Positions 34,777-45,297 of a stretch of DNA of 64,000 nucleotides are shown here, piece by piece (position 1 is the first letter of the stretch; every line of letters starts with the position of its first letter). The DNA is taken from positions 1-64,000 of the forward strand of contig JAMPIV010003433.1 in the NCBI GenBank assembly GCA_024509875.1. The letters run 5' to 3'. This DNA comes from Oreohelix idahoensis (taxonomy: Eukaryota; Mollusca; Gastropoda; Stylommatophora; Oreohelicidae). The position numbers were made by a program, and so were the translations under genes. Under the pieces are notes generated by a model. That model did not search any database and was not told the origin of the DNA. It saw only the letters and a program-made list of their open reading frames with translations.

Positions 34777-36991
34777 TGAGAACGGCGGATCAAAAGGAAA
34801 AAAAATATGACTGAAAAAATTGCGTGAGACTAGCAAGGCTAAGGAGACGCAATTGGGGGGGGGGAGGGCGAGGGGGGGGGGGGGAACGGACGGAGAAAAA
34901 GTCACGATTCCCAAGTTGACATAAAGTAAGGAACTCGACAGAAGGGACCTTGGATATGATACGCCACAGTCATTTATTGGACGCTTTTGCGATACCAAGC
35001 CTTTTATTTGAATTCAGCGGCAAACGCAGATGCTTGAAATATTACAAAATTTAAAAAGTAACTTTTTCTTAATATTAATGTTAGGAATATAAAAATTAGC
35101 TGGCCGGATGGCCCATTCTGAGCAGTGAAATAATATGCTTTTATTTATACAGACGGATAGCTAATAATGAAGATAATGACAAAAGACAGTGTTGTTCACA
35201 TCAGCGAAAGACTGCATTGAATCAAACATGTCACTATTTGCACAAAAATCGCGACCTTGAGACGCAAGTGTTCAAATCTAGTTAGAATGAAAGAGAAGGG
35301 ACATTGGTGGGAGCTGTGGCTAAAAATAACTTTTCAGGCAAATTTGTAGAGGGGAAGGATAGGTTGGTTCAAAAAACAAGTACGTTTTTGTGAAAACGCA
35401 AGTAGAGACGGACGGACTAACAGATAAAAATCCATACTTGACTGAAGCATGACTGAAATGACTTTAGTGTAGGAAATTTGAATTTAAAAAAAACCAAGGC
35501 ATTGATTGGCCACAGACAATCATATTATCCGCGCTCAGACGAGCTTTTTTGCCATTCCTCAATAGTTGTCCAGTGATAGACACAGTAAATTTTAAGTGTG
35601 GTGATTTCAAATGAAGTAAATAGAAATAAGTTCAGGGACGCCATACTATAGCCAGCAGCTCAGCTGAGTTTTGCTAGCATATTCTGTGTTCTTTATTCAT
35701 AATCTGGTAAGATTGAAATTATTTCTTTGCATATTTTGAATATTGTTTAAGGTTTCGAGTGATTTGATACTGCCATATCGAAATCTAGCCTTACAAACAA
35801 GTAAGGATTTGCTGTAGACCCCCCGCCCTAGTTCAGGGTCTAGGGACAAACAATATATATATACTCCAGCAAAGATTAGGAAGGACAGATCAGGTGTTGA
35901 GATCAGTGGAACATATCACCTATCCTATCCTAGGGCAAGAAGCTAATAAACATATTTCTGAATATGTAGTCTGGGAGAACTTATCCTATGGGAAACCAAC
36001 TTGGTAAGGTGTGTTGTATGGTCAGAGAGATCTGACCCTGTCTAAATGGTGTTATTGTAAATTGTTACGTGTAGAAGTGGCTCCTTAGGTAAGGTTCTGA
36101 ACCTAAACCAATACTTTATTTCAGAGCTGTGAGTTTTTTTATGTTGACACCAAAAGGCGGTGTCAAATGCTGGGTAAATAATTGACAGTGAGGACCCGTG
36201 CAGTGTCGCATCTCGGCAGAACAGCCTTGTATTGCCCCCAAGCACGGAGAGGTGGGGGCCACCCGATATATTGCCCCCAAGCACGGAGAGGTGGGGCCAC
36301 CAGATTCCAGCACCAGCGCTACACCTTCAAAGTTACGTAAGCAGGCTGGTCTGCTGGATTTACACCAACTTCATAGACATAACACCCAAAGTGAATTACT
36401 ACTAAAACATCCCATTTACTTCCATCATTAATGGACAATGTTTGGTAAACTTAGACAGGGAGGGATGAAGCCACCCCAACAGCACATCTATTCATCGTTC
36501 TCCCAGGGAAAATAAAATTTTGAACTGTAGAAACCTTAACTACTCGTGAAAATTGTATACGTACACACCTTTTATTTATCATGTCATTTATTCATGCCAT
36601 TCACTCATAAATTCCAAAATTTTTCATATGTTCTGGCCAACATAAAACCTTGGTTCAGAACAAATAAATTTAAAAAAAGATTTACTTTCTAAAAAATTCA
36701 CCAGCTGAATTTAGTTCATTGTGTTCTAAATTTTATTGATAATATTATATTATTTAATATCTGTGTGTGTGTGTGTTTGTATATGTTAATACAACACATT
36801 ACATTCAGTACCCTAGATTGTAACGTAGCCACATTTATTAGAAAAAAAAAGATAGGTGTGAGGTCGTAGTGGTAGCAAGAAAGGCCTTCTGAAAATTCAC
36901 AACTACATTTTATCTCAGGAGCCTTCACAGCTGACCTCATACATCACACTTAGTAATATCACCATCACACAATACCATCAAAACCACTACA
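34777..36991 (+). repeat. G2 5' LTR (2215 bp)
   Basis: It starts TGAGAACGGCGG and ends AAACCACTACA. The same sequence flanks the G2 coding region on the right as 41938-42556 plus 51555-52730. It holds G-runs near 34855-34884 that differ in length between copies, a dinucleotide (TA) run near 35851, a direct repeat of about 37 bp (GCCCCCAAGCACGGAGAGGT, 36235-36300), and a (TG)n run near 36762. No matching target duplication was found (CTCAA left, TCTCC right). Confidence 0.85.
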
Positions 36992-36996
36992 TATAT

Positions 36997-37015
36997 TGGG
37001 GTCTTGTCCAGGGAT
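36997..37015 (+). promoter_or_regulatory. G2 primer-binding site, tRNA-Pro-like
   Basis: TGGGGTCTTGTCCAGGGAT lies five bases after the LTR end. It resembles the complement of the tRNA-Pro 3' end (TGGGGGCTCGTCC type) with a few changes and one extra base. Assignment is by memory of the consensus. Confidence 0.55.
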
Positions 37016-37258
37016 AATTAGCATAAACAGTAATATAAGGATCTCCTGGTGGGAGAAAAAAATTAGGGGAACAAAATTGTAAAATTCCCTTAAAATTAAA
37101 AGTGTCCCTTTAAATTAAAAGGGCAATTAGAAGTTGGTGAATCTTCACAGCCAGTGTTAGTTAATTAGTTAATTAGAATTATTTTGGTCTAGAATAATTA
37201 TAATTACTTTAGAGATTGGAAATTTTACTTTGCTTATTGCTAGATTTGTTTAGAAAGT
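37016..37258 (+). other. G2 leader
   Basis: This short untranslated leader contrasts with the 1.5 kb leaders of G1 and G3. It contains a small direct repeat (TAAAATTAAAAG). It ends in AAAGT directly before the gag ATG. Confidence 0.6.
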
Positions 37259-38520
37259 ATGGCGGAGCTAGCAAAATTTAGATCAGCTGCTGTGCTGACC
37301 GCAAAGGAGATGGGAATGGATGGTCAGATTTTAATTCAATACGTAACGGCTGAATGTGATAAATATATTGAACGGGAAGAAAGGAGATTAGAAAAAGAGG
37401 CTGAAAGAAAATTAGAGTCTAAAAGGTTGGCTGAAGAGAAGAGGTTAGAGGCGGATAGAGAAATTAAGAGGCTGCAGATTGAGGCAGAAGACAAACGACA
37501 GCAAAGGGAGGCAGAAGATAAAAAGGCCGAAAGGGGGGCAGAAGATAAAAAGGCCGAAAGGGAGGCAGAAGATAAAAAGGCCGAAAGGGAGGCAGAAGAT
37601 AGAAGGTTGCAAAGGGAGCACGAATTACGACTAAGGGAGCTGGAATTACAAGGCCAGGCTCCTGAAAATGGTGCCAGCCCTTTTGCCTCAGATGCTACGC
37701 CCAGTCTGGGAGCCTCAAACTCAGCTATGGGGTTTCATTTAGACCATTTTGTTGAAAAAGACGATGACATAGAGGGGTACCTAGGACGTTTTGAGTTATT
37801 AGCTACTACATATGGGTTAGAGAGAGAGAGGTGGAGTTTAAAGTTATCACAGGGACTGAGAGGTACTTCTTATGAAGTCTTTGCTAAAATGAACAGGGAA
37901 GACCAAGACAATTATGACATGTTAAAGCAGGCTTTGTCATTAAGGTACGAGAAGAATGGTGAATTTTATCGTAAGAAATTTAGAAATGCCAAACTGTTGT
38001 CTGGGGAGACATACCACCAATTCTCTGCTAGACTGGAAACCTATTTGGAGAAATGGACTGCTCTGGGGAAGACCCAAGATCTTAAAGAAATGATCATGAT
38101 TGAGCAATTGAGAGAGTCCATGGCTCCAGACATGAGAAAATTTCTCATGGAACAAGGTGCAGAGAAGTTGGGAGAGGTTTTAAATGTCGCTGAGAGGTAT
38201 CAGGCAGCCCAGGCAGAGGTAAGTGGTGCTAAAAAGAAGCACATAGACAATTTTAAAGCTCCACAGCAATTTAATAAATTTGATAATAGAGAGCAGGGAA
38301 ATAAAGGTAGGACAAACTTTGAGCGGCCAAGAAATGACTATCGCGACAGAAACTCACAGTTCAATGACCAAAAGTTCAATGAAAGAAAACCGTTGAACCA
38401 AGGAAAAAGATGGTGTAAATGGTGCAAGAAAGATAACCATAACACCGAATTTTGTAGAAGGAAACCTTCAAACATTGCTGCAATGAAGTCGGGGACGCAA
38501 AGATTAAAGGTTAATCCTAA
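37259..38520 (+). CDS. gag: G2 Gag with charged helix, SCAN-like capsid and CCHC knuckle
   Basis: This is the particle protein of G2, starting at ATG with MAELAKFRSAAVL. Residues about 40-130 are a K/E/R/D-rich helix with an 8-residue repeat (EAEDKKAER, 24-bp DNA unit). A capsid domain follows from LDHFVEKDDDIEGYLGRFE to about residue 320. Its C-terminal half (about 236-320: FYRKKFRNAK, YHQFSARLETYLEKW, MIMIEQLRESM, VLNVAERYQ) has the pattern of the SCAN domain, which is known to derive from Gmr1-like capsids. A basic N/R-rich linker leads to one canonical zinc knuckle, C-x2-C-x4-H-x4-C, at residues 386-399. The frame continues into protease. No internal stop. Confidence 0.88.
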
Positions 38521-39169
38521 TGGACAACAGGAACCTTATCACCCCCCAGTTTGTGAGGATGTTATTTGTAATGGGGTCACCATAAGGTGCCTTTATGATA
38601 CAGGTTTGGATTATGTTTCAGTTGTGAAGTCTAGCCTAGTGGACCCAAGTCAGTATACCACAGAAACAGTGGAAATACAAGGGGCGACTAAGGACATACC
38701 ACTCATGACACTTCCCATCGCAAGGATAACGGTGAAAACTCGCTATGTGGAAGGAGAAATCAGAGCAGCAGTGATAGATGAACCAATCTACCCTCTGATA
38801 TTGCGGTGTAGATACGTCTTCTTGGGGAATCCTGAGAAACCTGTGATCATGGCGACAGTGCAGACCAGGTCACAGAAGAAGGAGGAAGAAGGTGAACCTA
38901 TAAATGCTCATCCAGAGGAGATGAGAAAGGCGCAGGCTGAGGATAGGACACTCAAGCCATGTTTTAAAAAATTGCCCAAATGCCACACACCTCCGAGCAA
39001 GGGGGAATATTTCATGAAGAACAAACTATTATACAGGAAGGCCGGAACTGGAACAAATGGTCACAACCAGCTGGTTCTTCCCACCTCATATAGAGATAAA
39101 GTGATGGAACTCGGGCATGCGATCCCTTCAGTGGTCACATGGGGATCAGCGCCACAGGACAGCGTATAG
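38521..39169 (+). CDS. pol: G2 aspartic protease and start of integrase
   Basis: It is in frame with gag. The retropepsin site is DTG in IRCLYDTGLDYVSVV (Asp at about residue 447 of the polyprotein), followed by the substrate-flap region and YPLILRCRYVF. After an acidic linker the integrase N-terminal region begins (YFMKNKLLYRKAG, then LVLPTSYRDKVMELGHAIPS with the first His of the zinc-binding HHCC motif). The frame is lost around 39135, where one G appears to be missing, and the protein ends artificially at APQDSV. The rest of the integrase lies in the next frame. Confidence 0.85.
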
Positions 39170-39549
39170 CTTGTCATTACTTCTGGCCAGGGATAACGGA
39201 GGATATAAAAAGATATGTCAAATCCTGCCCTGAATGTCAAAGGGTAGCTCCAAGGCACTGGACTGCTCCTGCAACTCTAGGGGAAATGCCCATAGTGGGA
39301 ACACCTTTTGAGAGGGTTGCAGTGGATATTGTGGGACCTCTCACTCGGACCAAGAGGAGGAACAGTTACATCCTTACTCTGGTGGACACTTGTTCTATGT
39401 GGGGAGAGGCGGTAGCCCTGCCATCAATTGATTCAAAACATGTAGCAGAGGCACTACTTACAATATTCACCCGATTAGGATTCCCGCATCAAATCTTGAC
39501 GGATAATGGATCTCAGTTCAAGGGGAAACTAACGGAAGAAGTTTTTTAA
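39139..39549 (+). pseudogene. pol: G2 integrase core, part 1
   Basis: This continues the integrase: HYFWPGITEDIKRYVKSC, CPEC (end of the HHCC motif), then catalytic D in VAVDIVGPL and D in LTDNGSQFKG. The frame stops at EEVF because of a T6 run (39542-39547); the following frame continues KLFQARHFHC without loss, so the break is a one-base length change in a homopolymer. Confidence 0.85.
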
Positions 39550-41671
39550 ACTATTTCAAGCCAGACACTTTCATTGTAGTCCGTACCATCCACAAGGGAA
39601 CGGCCAGGTAGAGAGGTTCAACGGGACTCTCATTTCTATCCTGAGAAAGCTGGCACACGAAAAACCGGATCTGTGGGATCAATTCCTGCCCGCCGCATTG
39701 TTTGCGTATCGGGAGGTACCACATAGTTCAACCGGGATGGCTCCCGCAACTCTGCTATTTGGGAGGCCAATAAAAGGTCCTTTAGAAGCTTTATTAAGGA
39801 CCTGGACGGATGAGAAGGCGGAAGAACCTGTTACCTCATCTTATCAATACGTGAACGAACTGACCACTCGTTTGAAAGCTGGATGGAAACTGGCAAATGA
39901 TAATTTGAAACAAGCCAGGAAGAAACATGCAGCATATTTTAATAGGAAGGCAAAGGACCGAGAACTAGCTGTGGGAGAGAAGGTGCTGCTTCTACTACCC
40001 GGTAACCAGAATAAATTACAAATTGGTTGGCAAGGTCCATATACGGTTCTAGAGAAGGTGTCTAGAACAAACTATAAAATTGACAAAAAGGGGAAGGAGA
40101 AAGTTTATCATGTAAACTTATTAAAGAAGTATCTGGACAGACCACTCCAGGAAAGCACCCCCTTATTGACCTTGGCTATTGCAACCCAGATGCAAAAGGA
40201 ACCACTCACCTCACATGAATACCCATTACATCCTTGTGAAACAGCAGCACAGGTAAAAGTCAGTAAGCACCTGACTAAAAACCAGAGGGAGAGAGTTCAA
40301 CAGGTTCTGGAGGAACATACAGATGTACTAACAGATAAACCAGGCCATACAAATTTGCTACAGTATGACATGAAACTGGTAGACTCAAACCCAATCTGTA
40401 TGAGAGCCTATTCTATTCCGTTCGCGAAGGAGAAGGCATTGAAGGAAGAAATAGATTATTTGTTGAAGGAGGGGATTATTTCGCACAGTAAATCATCTTT
40501 TAGTTCTAGTGTCGTTTTGTTGAGGAAACCGTCTGGGGAACACAGACTGTGCATAGATTACAGGAAACTGAATGCTGTCACAGAAAGACAAGTGGATCCA
40601 TTACCAGACACAAAACAGTTATTTGCCAGACTGAACAAGGCAAAATACTTTTCAAAGGTGGATCTTAGTAAAGGCTATTACCAGATCCCAGTGAAGCCTG
40701 AAGTGAGACCTTATTTGGCTTTTAGCACTTCGGATGGACATTATGAATTCAATATGCTACCATTCGGACTGAAAAATGCTCCGAGTGTATTTTCAAGGAT
40801 GATGCGCAAATTGTTGGATCCCCTGAATAACCCATGTATCACGAATTTCATGGATGATATTCTCGTCGCCACAGAGACATTTGAAGAACACATTGAAGCT
40901 CTAGAGATGTTATTTAATAGACTTCGGGAGGCGAACTTAACTGCTAGGCCAACAAAATGTTGTATTGGATGCAAAGAGTTGGAATTCTTGGGACACACTG
41001 TATATCAGGGTAACATGACCCCTGATCCTAAGAACTTGGAAAAACTGCAGAGAGCACCTAGACCACAAACAAAAAAGGACGTGCGATCATTCGTGTCGTT
41101 ATGCGGATTTTATCAAAAATACATCAAAAATTTTAACGCTATTTGTGCTCCTCTGACTGATCTGACTCGCAAGGGACTTCCAGATAAAATTATTTGGACT
41201 GCACAATGTGAACTAGCGTTCCAAGAGTTAAAGGAAAAACTCACTAGCAAGCCTATTCTCAAACTGCCTGATTTGACACAGGACTTTGTCTTAAGAACCG
41301 ATGCAAGTAATGTAGGACTCGGAGGGGCTTTGTTGCAAAGATCATCTTCACCTGATGGGGAACTGAAACCAGTCGCTTATGCAAGCCGCAAATTGAATAA
41401 GGCGGAACAAGGATACTCCACAAGCGAAAAAGAATGTTTAGCGTTAATCTGGGCAATAAAGAAGTTTCAAATCTATCTGTATGGTAGGACTTTTGTGGTC
41501 GAGACGGATCATCAGCCTCTCGTATTCTTATCTCAGGCTAAGCATGAAAACGCAAGATTGCTGAGGTGGTCTTTATTGCTTCAACCTTATCAGTTTAGTA
41601 TCCAATATATCCCAGGCAAATTGAATGTCGGTGCAGATTTCCTCAGTCGGCACCCCTGTGATCAAAATTAG
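39549..41671 (+). CDS. pol: G2 integrase C-terminus, reverse transcriptase and RNase H
   Basis: The open frame runs from the end of the integrase core: HPQGNGQVERFNGTL with the catalytic E, FAYREVPHSS, then a GPY/F module (LPGNQNKLQIGWQGPYTVLEK). RT follows in the same frame: HRLCIDYRKLNAV, FSKVDLSKGYYQIP, LPFGLKNAPSVFSRMM, catalytic FMDD (about 40847-40858), FLGHTVYQG. RNase H has LRTDASNVGLGGAL, STSEKECLALIWAIK, ETDHQPLVFL and GADFLSRHP, so all four acidic positions are present. It ends HPCDQN. Integrase lies upstream of RT in one frame, the Gmr1-like order. G2 is clearly distinct in sequence from G1 and G3. Confidence 0.92.
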
Positions 41672-41937
41672 AGTAATGGCAGACGTGAGGAGAGATTTTA
41701 TCTATGTGTATCACTGGTTTTAGAACTTGCCGTAGGCATGTTTTCAAGTGGGGAGATGTGTCATAAAATTAACAAGTGATACAACGTAAAAATATCTCCA
41801 AAGGATAAAAAGTAAGGATAAAAAACAATAATGCGTAAGCTGCTGATAGTACATGATCGCCCTGACCGCGGGTCATCACCCTCCATAAAAATTGACTTGC
41901 TAGACGGGAAATCAAAACGGTTACCATTTGAACGGGA
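41672..41937 (+). other. G2 3' untranslated region
   Basis: This short non-coding stretch lies between RNase H and the 3' LTR. The last bases before the LTR (CCATTTGAACGGGA) are only weakly purine-rich, so the polypurine tract is uncertain. Confidence 0.5.
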
Positions 41938-42556
41938 TGAGAACGGCGGATCAAAAGGAAAAAAAATATGACTGAAAAAATTGCATGAGACTAGCAAGGC
42001 TAAGGAGACGCAATTGGGGGGGGGGGGGGACGGACGGAGAAAAAGTCACGATTCCCAAGTTGACATAAAGTAAGGAACTCGACAGAAGGGACCTTGGATA
42101 TGATACGCCACAGTCATTTATTGGACGCTTTTGCGATACCAAGCCTTTTATTTGAATTCAGCGGCAAACGCAGATGCTTGAAATATTACAAAATTTAAAA
42201 AGTAACTTTTTCTTAATATTAATGTTAGGAATATAAAAATTAGCTGGCCGGATGGCCCATTCTGAGCAGTGAAATAATATGCTTTTATTTATACAGACGG
42301 ATAGCTAATAATGAAGATAATGACAAAAGACAGTGTTGTTCACATCAGCGAAAGACTGCATTGAATCTAACATGTCACTATTTGCACAAAAATCGCGACC
42401 TTGAGACGCAAGTGTTCAAATCTAGTTAGAATGAAAGAGAAGGGACATTGGTGGGAGCTGTGGCTAAAAATAACTTTTTCAGGCAAATTTGTAGAGGGGA
42501 AGGATAGGTTGGTTCAAAAAACACGTACGTTTTTGTGAAAACGCAAGTAGAGACGG
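41938..42556 (+). repeat. G2 3' LTR, left part
   Basis: It matches 34777-35411 of the 5' LTR closely, apart from the length of the G-run near 42015. It is cut at AGTAGAGACGG, where G3 begins. LTR copies differ at few sites, so G2 inserted recently. Confidence 0.85.
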
Positions 42557-43367
42557 GGTGGTTTGCTCTGAACAATGTTCCATGTGATATGAATAAAACA
42601 ATTATAAATTTCTGGCCATTGTTTTTTCATTGATATGTTAGTTTTTTTTGTTCAGTGATAGTGCATCGTGCCTTCGATGGAAGATTAAGCGAATGCGGGG
42701 GTGGAAGATTCCGAACAATAATTGAACCTTGGAATACGATTGATTTGATAAGTCATTTCATTGAGTCCGTACATTTAATTCACAGTTGTACACACAGGAT
42801 GATCATTTCAATAGGAGTAGAGCATAAGTCCATATAAGTCATGCATAAATTAATCAATAACGTAGACTGCTGGTTTATGTGTCAATGTCCGTTTAAGGAT
42901 ACAATGCAGTATTGTCGTCAGAACATCACAGCTATATGCACGCGCAGCTAGACATGGCTACCTGCCGACAGTGAGACTGCGAGTCTGAATATTTCATATG
43001 AATTTGACGATTATTCTTCTCCTTCTGAGAATTCTAGTTAAATACTAACCTCCATAAATTTCCCTCTCATATAGAGTTCTAGGACTGACCCTGGTCCATC
43101 AAAAAATGCATATATAAATGGCTATATCATGCCATTGAATTGGAAGGTTAGAAAAACGCAGCTATTCAGCTTGGCGGTCAAGTAACAAAGGGTAGCGTTT
43201 CTTAGTTACCGACTGTGTCCTAAACAACGCTATACACGTCATGATCGATCGTGTATGGAGCGTTCAGTAATTGAAACATCTATCGCAATATATTAAATGC
43301 CTTAACCTTTTACAATTGCACGTCTGATAACCTTTAGCAGACGGCGTTAATATCATATACCGTAACA
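42557..43367 (-). repeat. G3 3' LTR
   Basis: On the element strand it starts TGTTACGGTATATG (plus end 43367) and runs to 42557, missing the last 12 bases of the intact U5 end (compare 50759-50770). On the element strand TATA-like TTTATATATGC (plus 43107-43118) lies upstream of CAGGGTCAGTCC, a block also found in the G1 LTR. Confidence 0.88.
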
Positions 43368-43413
43368 ATTCCCTGTACACCCGGGAAAAAAAAAATCGAT
43401 AGATTTTTTTTTT
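43368..43413 (-). promoter_or_regulatory. G3 polypurine tract and pre-LTR hairpin
   Basis: On the element strand the order is an A-run/TCTATC/T-run palindrome (plus 43386-43413), CCCGGG, GTGTACAGGGAAT, then the LTR. It is the same arrangement as in G1 at 16056-16104, although the elements differ elsewhere in this region. Confidence 0.55.
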
Positions 43414-44393
43414 CAAGATCTATCCGACTTAACAATTTTTCAAAAAAAAATTTAACACAATTGTGACATATGGCCGACGATGTTCTGAGTAGAACCGTGT
43501 TGCGGTCATGTCAACTAACTATTTGTCATAGTCATCTAACATTAATCACATGATATATCAATTATACATATTATTATATCAACTAAATAAAATGTCCAAT
43601 GTTAATAGTGAATGATAGAATTAAATTAAAGTAAGGTCTGTCGTATTAGTATGTCATATAGGAATTAATTTGACTAATTAAAATTAAATTAATTAATTAA
43701 ACTAAGAGATAAATTATTAAGATTCTAATGTAACGCGATGTTATGAGAGAAAAAAAAAAAAACAAAATAAGTGAGAAGAAATAGAAAGAAATTCGAATAT
43801 AAGTTTAACTTAATTGTGTGTGTTAAGTGTTAGTGAATAATAACTATCTAATTTAACTAACTAAATAATGTATAGGTACATTAAAAAAAATATTAATCTA
43901 ATACTTGTGTGAGATTTATTTTCTCTTTTCATAATTTCTTCTTTTTATATTTCGTTCTCTTTTTTTTTTTTTTTTCTTTCATTTCATTTTTTTCTCACAT
44001 TTCATTTTATTGATAATAATTCAATTAAGAAGTTAAGTTAACTAATTAATTAGTATAGGATATGATGATCCATCCGTAGTCTTGATCCTGATGAATTCTT
44101 TTAGGCAAAAATGTTCAAACGTTTACGTTGGAAAGAAATGTCATTTATCCCAGCATCCAAGAATTAAGTGCACATAGGATAATAAGTTCGACTTGTCGTC
44201 AGATATTGTTCCATGATTGTTCAACGAATATTCATATATCGTGTATGGACGTTAGACGAAGTTCCAATGTCAAAATGTATACCCCGATTGTCTTTTAGTT
44301 CAATTCTGTGATGCATACAGTGTTTATAAAGTTTAAATTGAAGGCAAGGTTAGTTCCTTTATAGTTGATATGTTTTAGGAATGTTAATGTTGA
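43414..44393 (-). other. G3 3' non-coding region
   Basis: This is AT-rich DNA of about 1 kb without ORFs. The block nearest the LTR (43440-43520) is recognisably similar to G1 around 15950-16040 on the opposite strand. Confidence 0.55.
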
Positions 44394-44890
44394 TTATTCG
44401 TCGTCAATAGGATTACGTGACAACGCATCAGCCACAATGTTTTCAGTGCCAGGAATATGTTCAATGGAGAATTCAAATGGCTGTAGGATGATTGAATATC
44501 TGGCGAGTTTCTGGCTTTTATGATTAGATCGACGCAAGGATGCTACAGCACGTTGGTCCGTCTGTATGGTGAAGGGAGCACCAAGCAGGAACTTTTCGAG
44601 TTTAGTTATTGCCCATATCACAGATAAAAGTTCCTTGTCGACTGTTGAATACTTTGTTTCTGCAGGCTTTAGCTTTCTTGAAATGTATAAGGTAGGATGT
44701 AGAATGCCATCATGGTTCTGGAGCAGGCATGCACCAATGCCGTAGTTACTAGCATCTGTTCGTAAGAAAAATCTTTTGGAAGCATCGGGAAGTCTTAAAA
44801 TTGGTTCATGCGAGAACAAATTTATAATTTTGTTGAAAGTTTCATTGCATGTACCAGTCCATGTCACCTTCACCGGCATGTCTTTTTTTT
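44394..44890 (-). CDS. pol: G3 RNase H segment
   Basis: This minus-strand frame carries the RNase H domain: FLRTDASNYGIGACL, TVDKELLSVIWAITK, IQTDQRAVASL and VADALSRNP, with all four acidic residues including the final Asp that G1 has lost. It ends NPIDDE. It is separated from the RT frame by a T8 run (44883-44890), where a one-base change restores continuity with the segment at 44842-45297. Confidence 0.88.
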
Positions 44891-45297
44891 AACAATGAAG
44901 ACAATACAGCCGTGATGGATGACAAGTTAGGTATGAATCTACTGTAATATTGAACAAGTCCTAACAAACTCCTGACCTGTTTCTTCGTCTGAGGAACTGC
45001 TATGTTTAGAATTTTGGAGACTGTACTAGGTAACGTTCGGATATATCCCGATCCAATGATATGTCCCAAAAAGGTTATCTCATTACACGCGATTTGCACC
45101 TTTGTAGGTTTAGCAGTTAGATGATAATTCCTTAGAGTGTCGAAAACATATCTAAGTCCCGAAACATGTTCCTCAAACGACGAACTAAACAAGCATATGT
45201 CGTCAATATATGTAATAACGTCTGGTCTACCTGATAAAATTTGTCGCATCAGGCGAATGAAGGTAGCTGGCGCATTAACAAGCCCAAAAGGCATCAC
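44842..45297 (-). CDS. pol: G3 reverse transcriptase, C-terminal segment
   Basis: This minus-strand frame starts inside RT motif 4 (MMPFGLVNAPATF), followed by the catalytic YIDD (VITYIDDICLF), the thumb region FLGHIIGSG, and KKQVRSLLGLVQYYSRF. It breaks upstream at an A5 run (plus 45327-45331) and downstream at a T8 run. Neither break removes conserved residues. Confidence 0.88.
   Translation of the reverse strand: MMPFGLVNAPATFIRLMRQILSGRPDVITYIDDICLFSSSFEEHVSGLRYVFDTLRNYHLTAKPTKVQIACNEITFLGHIIGSGYIRTLPSTVSKILNIAVPQTKKQVRSLLGLVQYYSRFIPNLSSITAVLSSLLKKRHAGEGDMDWYMQ

Noticed and set aside
42655..42837. 60-codon frame repeated at 50871-51053
   Set aside because: It is part of the two G3 LTRs, with a non-ATG start and no sign of coding beyond LTR duplication.
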